Source: Bacillota bacterium (GTDB lineage: Bacteria; Bacillota; Clostridia; Acetivibrionales; DSM-1351). Taken from it: 10,713 nucleotides of DNA. Both the position numbers and the translations under genes were made by a program. Position 1 is the stretch's first letter, and every line of letters begins with the position of its first letter. A model generated the notes under the pieces. It was not told the DNA's origin. It saw only the letters and a program-made list of their open reading frames with translations, and did not search any database. Positions 5,507 to 10,713 of the stretch are shown here, piece after piece. The DNA lies in contig JAEWZA010000208.1 in assembly GCA_023395575.1 (NCBI GenBank), positions 1 to 10,713 of the forward strand, given 5' to 3'.

Positions 5507-6823
5507 ATGGAAAAAAAGTATTGGGCAAATGAGATTGAAACTATAGGAAGAGATGAATTAGAAGCATACCAGCTTGAAAAACTAAAGTCTCAGATTAAAT
5601 TAGCATATGAAAAATCAACTTACTACAGAGAAACCTTTGAAAATGCTGGTTTATCACCAGAAGATATTAAAACACTTGATGATATAAGAAAGTTCCCGAT
5701 ATTAACAAAGCAAACTATACGAGATAGACAAAGCAAAAAGCCTATACTTGGTGATTTAGTTACAGTAGATGAAGAACAGGTTGTTTTTATTTCTTCATCC
5801 AGTGGCTCAACAGGAGTTCCTACTGCCAGTCCTTTTAGCAAGGTTGATTTTGATGAATTTCAGGATGTAGAGAGCAGGCTTTTCTGGGCAGCGGGTATGA
5901 GACCAAAGGATAGATACATACATGCACTTAACTTTTCATTATTTGTTGGAGGACCGGATGTAATCGGGGCACAAAACTTAGGAGCACTTTGTATTTGGGC
6001 TGGTACAATTCCAACTGACAGACTGCTATTTATTCTGAAGGAATATCAGCCAAATATAATTTGGACGACACCATCATATGCATGGTATTTGGGAGAAACA
6101 GCTGTTAAAAAGGGTATTGACATAAAAAAAGAGTTATCAATAAGAACAATTATAGTAGCAGGAGAACCCGGTGGATCCATACCGGCAACCAGAGAAGCCA
6201 TTGAGGATTTATGGGGAGCTAAGGTATATGATTTCTATGGAATTTCAGATATATTTGGAGCTTGTGCAGGTGCCTGCGAATATCATGACGGCCTTCATAT
6301 TGCAGAAGATCATATTTTAGTGGAAGTAGTGGACGAAAAGACAGGTGAGCCTGTTGCAGAAGGGCAAAGAGGTGAAATGCTGCTTACTACACTTAGAAAA
6401 GAAGCAAGGCCAATGATTAGATTTAAAACTGGAGATATTGTTACATATACTAATCAAAAGTGCCAGTGTGGACGTACCCACAAGAGAATAAACATTGTTG
6501 GTCGAGTAGATGACATGTTTATTTGCAGTGGCGTAAATGTATTTCCAAGTGATATAGAAGTAGTAATCAGAAATATAGAGGATTTGACAGGAGAATATAG
6601 GATTACAGTACTTACTGACAATCACATAACTAAATTTAATGTTGAGGTTGAAAAACGTAAAACTTCAACAATTGAAAATAATAAATTAATAGACATTATC
6701 TCAAAAGAACTTAAAACACATCTTGGAATAAAACCTAAAGAAATAATTTTGTTAGAAGATGGAGAGCTTCCAAGAGCTACTCATAAGGCTAAAAGGATAG
6801 TGGACCTTAGAGAAGAGAAATAA
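5507..6823 (+). CDS. Phenylacetate-CoA ligase family protein (AMP-forming acyl-CoA ligase)
   Basis: A 438-residue adenylate-forming enzyme of the PaaK type, of normal length for that family. It should activate a carboxylic acid with ATP and join it to coenzyme A. Motifs: phosphate-binding loop SSSGSTGVPT (97-106), AGEPGG (218-223), YDFYGISD (241-248), C253 and C257 before GLHIAEDHILVEVVD (262-276), RFKTGD (305-310), CQCGRTHKRI (319-328), GRVDDMFICSGVNVFPSDIE (332-351) and a C-terminal PRATHKAKRIVD, where K427 or K429 would be the catalytic lysine. The start follows a G-rich site TGGGGGT (5497-5503). The gene heads a probable operon with the aminotransferase 55 bp downstream. The substrate may be an aryl-acetate or another acid derived from an amino acid; PaaK itself is not proven, so no symbol is given. 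Confidence 0.88.
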   Translation: MEKKYWANEIETIGRDELEAYQLEKLKSQIKLAYEKSTYYRETFENAGLSPEDIKTLDDIRKFPILTKQTIRDRQSKKPILGDLVTVDEEQVVFISSSSGSTGVPTASPFSKVDFDEFQDVESRLFWAAGMRPKDRYIHALNFSLFVGGPDVIGAQNLGALCIWAGTIPTDRLLFILKEYQPNIIWTTPSYAWYLGETAVKKGIDIKKELSIRTIIVAGEPGGSIPATREAIEDLWGAKVYDFYGISDIFGACAGACEYHDGLHIAEDHILVEVVDEKTGEPVAEGQRGEMLLTTLRKEARPMIRFKTGDIVTYTNQKCQCGRTHKRINIVGRVDDMFICSGVNVFPSDIEVVIRNIEDLTGEYRITVLTDNHITKFNVEVEKRKTSTIENNKLIDIISKELKTHLGIKPKEIILLEDGELPRATHKAKRIVDLREEK

Positions 6824-6878
6824 ACACAATTTTATTATTTCACAGCACTAACTGTGGTTGTAGAGGAAGGTTGTATAT

Positions 6879-8036
6879 ATGCCAAAATTAAGTACTAGAT
6901 TAGACGGGTTCACAGAATCAATTATTAGAAAGATGACAAGAATTTCAAATCAGTATGGTGCAATAAATCTTGCACAGGGTTTCCCAGACTTTGATCCTCC
7001 AAAAGAATTAATCGAAGAACTTCAAAAGGTTGCTGTAGAAGGACCACATCAATATGAAATCACTTGGGGTTCGAAGCTTTTTAGAGAGGCTTTAGTGAAA
7101 AAGCAACAAAAATTTATGAATATAAATTTAAATCCAGATGAGAATATAGTGGTTACCTGTGGTAGTACAGAAGCCATGATGACTGCGATGATGTCTGTTT
7201 GTGAGGTTGGAGAAAAGGTAGCTATATTTTCTCCATTTTATGAAAACTATGCAGCAGATACAATTCTCTGTGGTGCGGTACCTATATATGTTCCATTAAA
7301 TCCACCTGAATTTACTTTTGACAAGGTACAGCTTGAGGAAGCATTTATACAGGGTGCAAAGGCATTAATACTATGCAATCCCTCCAATCCAATAGGAAAG
7401 GTATTTACAGAGGAGGAGCTTTTATTTATATCACAATTGGTGACAAAGTACGATGCCTTTGTAATAACTGATGAGGTATATGAACACATTGTATATGAAC
7501 CTAACAAGCATATATACTTTGCCTCCTTACCGGGTATGTTTGAAAGAACCATTTCCTGTAGTTCACTTTCAAAAACATATTCCATTACAGGTTGGAGACT
7601 TGGCTATGTTATTGCTCCCCAAAATATCATAGATAATTGTAAGAAGGTACACGATTTTCTTACTGTAGGAGCGGCGGCTCCGTTGCAGAAAGCGGTATTG
7701 CCTGGACTATCCTTTGGAGATGATTATTACATAGAATTAAATAAGATCTATACCCAAAAGCGAGAGCTATTTTTGGAAGGTCTTGATTCGATAGGTCTTA
7801 AATATCATAAACCTGAAGGTGCCTATTACGTAATGGTAGACATCAGCGAGTTTGGTGTAAAGAGTGATACCGAGTTTGCTGAAAAATTAGCAAAAACTGT
7901 GGGAGTTGCTGGTGTTCCAGGTTCTAGCTTCTTTAAGGAAAATATAAATGATTATATCAGGTTCCACTTTGCAAAGAAAAAAGAAACCCTAGAACAGGCG
8001 CTTGAGCGTTTGCAGAGTATACGTAAATATTTTTAA
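6879..8036 (+). CDS. Class I pyridoxal-phosphate aminotransferase, methionine/aromatic (YbdL- or kynurenine-aminotransferase-like)
   Basis: A 385-residue fold-type I aminotransferase. The schiff-base lysine is K232 in SSLSKTYSITGWRLGY (228-243), with R240 as phosphate ligand. N167/N170 (CNPSNPIGKVF), D198 and Y201 (ITDEVYEH) and GSTEAM (95-100) complete the cofactor site. The substrate-carboxylate arginine is probably in DYIRFHFAKK near the C-terminus. The N-terminal INLAQGFPDFDPP (29-41) is typical of the methionine/kynurenine/glutamine aminotransferase group, which includes E. coli YbdL. GAGGAAGG (6863-6870) precedes the ATG. A small hairpin, CACAG/CTGTG (6841-6845/6852-6856), lies in the 55-bp gap behind the CoA ligase. 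A methionine transporter follows, so methionine or an aromatic amino acid is a plausible donor; this is inference. Confidence 0.88.
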   Translation: MPKLSTRLDGFTESIIRKMTRISNQYGAINLAQGFPDFDPPKELIEELQKVAVEGPHQYEITWGSKLFREALVKKQQKFMNINLNPDENIVVTCGSTEAMMTAMMSVCEVGEKVAIFSPFYENYAADTILCGAVPIYVPLNPPEFTFDKVQLEEAFIQGAKALILCNPSNPIGKVFTEEELLFISQLVTKYDAFVITDEVYEHIVYEPNKHIYFASLPGMFERTISCSSLSKTYSITGWRLGYVIAPQNIIDNCKKVHDFLTVGAAAPLQKAVLPGLSFGDDYYIELNKIYTQKRELFLEGLDSIGLKYHKPEGAYYVMVDISEFGVKSDTEFAEKLAKTVGVAGVPGSSFFKENINDYIRFHFAKKKETLEQALERLQSIRKYF

Positions 8037-8056
8037 ATACTGAAGAGATTAAATTT

Positions 8057-8153
8057 ATTTTAGTATAGTAAAACACTTATTGTCTTACTGATGCCGTGAA
8101 TGGCACTGATTAAAATAATACTAAAATTGTCTTACTGAAATAATACTAAAAAA
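8057..8153. repeat. Cluster of short direct and inverted repeats upstream of metQ
   Basis: ATTGTCTTACTGA occurs at 8079-8091 and 8126-8138, and AATAATACTAAAA at 8114-8126 and 8139-8151, forming an interleaved direct repeat. ATTTTAGTAT (8057-8066) is perfectly complementary to ATACTAAAAT (8118-8127), can pair with the second copy near 8144, and can pair with ATACTGAA (8037-8044) just after the aminotransferase stop. A small TGCC/GGCA hairpin (8092-8095/8102-8105) lies between. These could be operator sites or alternative RNA pairings. I see no SAM-I or T-box signature in this 277-bp gap. Confidence 0.5.
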
Positions 8154-8218
8154 TGTTTGCGAGTATAGAGATATCTTCATATATGGCTACTAGCAAAGAG
8201 ACAAAAAAATTAGATTTA

Positions 8219-8247
8219 TTGAACAACTAGCGTTAAATATTTCTAAA
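8219..8247 (+). promoter_or_regulatory. Weak candidate promoter for metQNI
   Basis: TTGAAC (8219-8224) and TCTAAA (8242-8247) are 17 bp apart, each matching four of six consensus bases. The predicted start near 8254 would give a leader of about 60 nt with a small TTGG/CCAA hairpin. It lies 66 bp after the repeat cluster at 8057-8153. This is weak evidence in AT-rich DNA, and transcription from the upstream promoter at 5385 could also reach metQ. Confidence 0.25.
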
Positions 8248-8313
8248 TAGAGGGACAATATTTGCTTGGAAGACCAAAAATATAACAGTTAATTTATGAA
8301 AGGTGGAGACAAT

Positions 8314-9210
8314 ATGAAAAAAATATTAAAAACCAGTTTGGCAATCATTCTAACTTTAGCATTGGGTACAGGTGTAGTAGGCTGCGGAAATAGTAATGAC
8401 AATAAGGAAGCAACAACTTCGACAACACAACAAACAACAAGTTCAACGTCTACAAAGGGAGAGAATAAAGAAATAAAAGAGATAGTCTTCGGAGTAGCAC
8501 CCGGCCCATATGGAGATATGGCGAAATTAGCAATTCAACCTGAATTAGAGAAAAAAGGATATACAGTAAAACTCATTGAGTTTAGTGATTATGTTCAGCC
8601 AAATCTTGCTTTGGGAAATGGAGAAATAAATGTTAACATGTTTCAGCATTCAGTTTATTTAGAAAATTTTTCAAAGGAACATAAATTAGAATTAAGCAGT
8701 GTTATCAGTATTCCAACAGCCAGTATGGGAATATTCTCAAAGAGATATAAGTCACTTTCAGAACTTCCAGAAGGAGCAGTTGTAACTCTTCCAAATGATG
8801 TTCCAAATCTAGCAAGGGCTTTAAGATTCCTAGTTCAAGAAAATATAATAACATTAAAGCCTGATATTGACTTAACAAAGGCCTCAGAAAAGGATATTGC
8901 AGAAAATCCTAAAAAGCTGAAGTTTACACCTGCAGAAGCAGCACAATTGCCAAGAACTTTAGAAAGTGCTGACCTTGCTATTATTAATGGAAACTACACT
9001 ATTTCGGCAGGTTTATCCTTGGCTGATGCAGTTGCTAAGGAAAAGCTTGCAGAACCTTATAAGAATATTATTGCAGTGAGAACAGCTGACAAGGAGACAC
9101 AGTTTGTTAAGGATATTGAGGAAATTGTAAAATCTGAAGCATTTAGGGCAGTAATCCTTGATAGTAAGAACATTTTTAAGGATTTTGATTTTCCAGAATG
9201 GTTTAATTAA
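8314..9210 (+). CDS. metQ: MetQ/NlpA-family substrate-binding lipoprotein of an amino-acid ABC transporter
   Basis: A 298-residue lipoprotein that captures methionine or a related amino acid outside the membrane. The N-terminus is a lipoprotein signal peptide: MKK followed by a hydrophobic stretch to the lipobox VVGC, with the lipidated cysteine at 24. A Ser/Thr/Asn-rich linker (25-52) precedes the NlpA domain (about 56-298). Family positions are recognisable but altered: GPYGDM (64-69), VNMFQHSVYL (107-116), NDVPNLARAL (161-170) and NGNYTISAGL (225-234). The start is ATG 8314 because AAAGGTGGAG (8299-8308) sits 5 nt before it; an in-frame ATG at 8296 would place that site inside the coding region. 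Transport of methionine is inferred from the family and the MetN/MetI neighbours; ligand choice could differ. Confidence 0.87.
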   Translation: MKKILKTSLAIILTLALGTGVVGCGNSNDNKEATTSTTQQTTSSTSTKGENKEIKEIVFGVAPGPYGDMAKLAIQPELEKKGYTVKLIEFSDYVQPNLALGNGEINVNMFQHSVYLENFSKEHKLELSSVISIPTASMGIFSKRYKSLSELPEGAVVTLPNDVPNLARALRFLVQENIITLKPDIDLTKASEKDIAENPKKLKFTPAEAAQLPRTLESADLAIINGNYTISAGLSLADAVAKEKLAEPYKNIIAVRTADKETQFVKDIEEIVKSEAFRAVILDSKNIFKDFDFPEWFN

Positions 9211-9266
9211 CAGCTTTTTTAGTACTATTTACGTCGCTGGTGACTGTAAAGGAGTGGGGATTTATT

Positions 9267-10277
9267 ATGATTAAGCTAGATAATGTGAGCGTAGAATTTG
9301 AACAAAAACAACATAAGAAGATTACTGCTGTTAAGGATGTATCAATACATATAAATAAAGGAGAAATTTTTGGTATTGTTGGTATGAGTGGGGCTGGGAA
9401 AAGCAGCCTCATTAGAACAATAAATGGTTTACAAAAACCCACCAGAGGTCATGTATATGTTGATGGAGAAGATATAACAAATATCAGTGGCAAACAGCTT
9501 AGAACTATTAGAAAAAAAATAGGAATGATTTTTCAGCATTTCAACTTAATTTCAAGAAAGACAGTGGGTCAAAATATTGAGTTCGCTCTAAAAATACAGA
9601 ACTATCCAAAAGAAAATAGAAAAGAAAGAGTTAAAGAATTGCTTGAAATTGTAGGATTGACAGAAAAAGAGCACGTTTATCCGGCAAACCTTAGTGGAGG
9701 TCAGAAGCAGCGTGTGGGTATTGCAAGAGCATTAGCTACTGAACCAAAGGTACTATTATGTGACGAAGCTACTTCTGCACTAGATGTTCAAACTACAGTT
9801 GAAATTTTGGAACTCTTAAAAAAAATTAATAAAGAGCTAAGCATTACAATAGTATTTATAACTCACCAATTGGAAATAGCAAAGCAGCTTTTTGATAGAA
9901 TTGCAGTAATGAGTGATGGAAGTGTTGTAGAAGAAAATGATACATATAATATTTTTGCATCGCCTTCAAGTGAAGTTACTCGTTCGCTAACAAAAGATAA
10001 TATTAAATTGCCTGTAGAGGTGATTGAGGATACAAAAGGTGAAATACTAACAATTGTGTATAAAGGCGAAAGAAGTGTTGATCCAATTATTTCAAATGCT
10101 ATAAAAAGGTTCAATGTTATTATCAATATTTTACACGGGAAAATAGAGTATATTCAGCAACAGCCAATAGGGATACTAGTTGTTGCCGTTGAAGGCAGCC
10201 AGGATGAACGCCAAAAGGCACGTCAATATATTTTTGAGAATGTTGAAGAAATTGTGCCATATAAGCAGATATCCTAA
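9267..10277 (+). CDS. metN: Methionine ABC transporter ATP-binding protein (MetN)
   Basis: A 336-residue cytoplasmic ATPase that powers the MetI permease. The ABC domain shows Walker A GMSGAGKSS (39-47), Q-loop FQHFNL (89-94), signature LSGGQKQRV (142-150), Walker B VLLCDEATSALD (162-173) and the switch histidine in THQ (199-201). The C-terminal part (about 258-336) is the ACT-like NIL domain, which in known MetN proteins binds methionine and inhibits transport when it is abundant, so feedback inhibition is expected. ATG 9267 is preferred over the in-frame GTG at 9240 because AAAGGAG (9248-9254) lies between them. It begins 56 bp after metQ. Its end looks complete, with 158 bp to metI instead of the short gap or overlap common for this pair. 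Confidence 0.95.
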   Translation: MIKLDNVSVEFEQKQHKKITAVKDVSIHINKGEIFGIVGMSGAGKSSLIRTINGLQKPTRGHVYVDGEDITNISGKQLRTIRKKIGMIFQHFNLISRKTVGQNIEFALKIQNYPKENRKERVKELLEIVGLTEKEHVYPANLSGGQKQRVGIARALATEPKVLLCDEATSALDVQTTVEILELLKKINKELSITIVFITHQLEIAKQLFDRIAVMSDGSVVEENDTYNIFASPSSEVTRSLTKDNIKLPVEVIEDTKGEILTIVYKGERSVDPIISNAIKRFNVIINILHGKIEYIQQQPIGILVVAVEGSQDERQKARQYIFENVEEIVPYKQIS

Positions 10278-10283
10278 ATCTAT

Positions 10284-10402
10284 GGGAGTGGTTTATCCCC
10301 GCAAGGTCTTAGAAATCGCAATCCAGGGAAATAGTGCCGCTTATGCTACCAAAATCGTAAGTGTTAGCGGTATTAGACATCGGGAAAGCTGATTTCTTAG
10401 AC
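10284..10402 (+). ncRNA. Unidentified folded element between metN and metI
   Basis: The 158-bp gap holds a strong predicted RNA fold. A closing stem pairs 10306-10317 (GTCTTAGAAATC) with 10391-10402 (GATTTCTTAGAC), 11 of 12 positions, extended by GC/GC. An inner stem pairs 10332-10341 with 10366-10375, all ten positions including two G-U, and continues to a CAAAATC loop. The two strands between the stems both contain GGGAAA (10326-10331 and 10382-10387). A small hairpin, GGGA/TCCC (10284-10287/10296-10299), precedes it. By count, 10281-10400 is 44% G+C, visibly richer than its surroundings. I do not recognise a known riboswitch. It could be a cis-regulatory RNA, a processing site or a repeat insertion. 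Confidence 0.5.
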
Positions 10403-10435
10403 ACATCTATAGCTAAAGGAAGAAGGTGAGTTTAT

Positions 10436-10713
10436 ATGGGGAATAACATAGAAATTTTTAGCGAATTAGGCAAAGCTTCATTAGAGACACTACAAATGGT
10501 AGTAATAGCTTCGTTAATTTCATGTGTATTAGGATTCATTCTAGGATTAATTTTATATATAACTTCTAATAAGCTTTTGTATAGAAACAGATTTATTAAC
10601 TCAATAGCAGGGTTTATTATTAATATCATAAGATCAATACCGTTTATAATACTGCTAGTGCTACTGGTACCAGTCACTTCAAAAATTACAGGTACAGTAA
10701 TTGGACCTATAGC
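10436..10713 (+). CDS. metI: Methionine ABC transporter permease (MetI), 5' part
   Basis: The first 92 codons of the membrane permease that forms the channel of the MetNIQ importer; the gene runs off the window. A hydrophobic segment at about residues 20-42 and another at about 55-80 are the first transmembrane helices. IIRSIPFIILLVLLVPVTS (64-82), followed by GTVIGP, is typical of MetI. The ATG at 10436 follows GAAGGTGAG (10421-10429) by 6 nt. The start is 34 nt after the closing stem of the preceding folded element, so that structure does not bury the ribosome site but could affect expression relative to metN. Confidence 0.93.
   Translation, partial: MGNNIEIFSELGKASLETLQMVVIASLISCVLGFILGLILYITSNKLLYRNRFINSIAGFIINIIRSIPFIILLVLLVPVTSKITGTVIGPI

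Noticed and set aside
8296..8313. Upstream ATG start for metQ
   Set aside because: It would put the ribosome site AAAGGTGGAG inside the coding sequence and add a charged extension before a normal lipoprotein signal peptide.
8037..8313. SAM riboswitch or T-box before metQ
   Set aside because: I found neither the SAM-I core (GGC...GGCAACC type) nor the T-box AGGGTGGNACCGCG motif.
9240..9266. Upstream GTG start for metN
   Set aside because: The ribosome site AAAGGAG (9248-9254) lies downstream of it, and MetN homology starts at MIKLDNVSVEF.
10180..10392. A 70-codon open frame overlapping the end of metN and the metN-metI gap
   Set aside because: Its start lies inside metN in another frame, there is no ribosome site, and the stretch beyond metN is better explained by a folded element. 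The protein shows no family motif.

Overview
The window looks like a chromosomal segment of a low-GC, Gram-positive anaerobe of the class Clostridia. The AT-rich non-coding DNA, AGGAGG-like ribosome binding sites, AT-rich codon use, a Gram-positive type lipoprotein and the relatives suggested by the proteins all fit. A cellulolytic Clostridium / Ruminiclostridium type is my guess, from general resemblance only. Every convincing gene is on the + strand.

Layout. (1) 1-750: the end of an intergenic repeat, then a stand-alone HD-domain phosphohydrolase whose Shine-Dalgarno sequence is separated from its ATG by a hairpin. (2) 751-2904: a long leader holding a promoter, a class-I preQ1 riboswitch and an intrinsic terminator, followed by the tightly packed operon queD-queE-folE. 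With GTP cyclohydrolase I included, these three enzymes convert GTP to 7-carboxy-7-deazaguanine, the precursor of preQ0/preQ1 and queuosine. queC and queF are not in the window. (3) 3108-4777: folP-folB-folK with overlapping reading frames, the pterin branch of folate synthesis. FolE upstream supplies the dihydroneopterin triphosphate used by both pathways. (4) 4778-5506: 729 bp without a gene, containing an array of large imperfect palindromes bounded by a GTACTCCCGTAC-like motif. One more copy of that motif sits at the left edge of the window. A good sigma-A promoter flanked by a perfect inverted repeat follows. (5) 5507-8036: a phenylacetate-CoA-ligase-family enzyme and a class-I aminotransferase. 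(6) 8314 to the end: a MetQ-MetN-MetI type amino-acid ABC transporter, with metI cut by the window edge. A GC-richer, strongly folded element lies between metN and metI.

How it works together. Region 2 is probably shut off when preQ1 accumulates: ligand binding should favour the terminator at 1032-1055. Regions 2 and 3 form a pterin hub. Regions 5 and 6 can be read as an uptake and catabolism unit: import of methionine or a related amino acid, transamination to a 2-oxo acid, and CoA activation of a derived carboxylic acid. That last reading is inference.

The most unusual items are the riboswitch with a visible candidate antiterminator, the palindromic repeat array, the folded element between metN and metI, and the hairpin between ribosome binding site and start codon in front of the HD gene.
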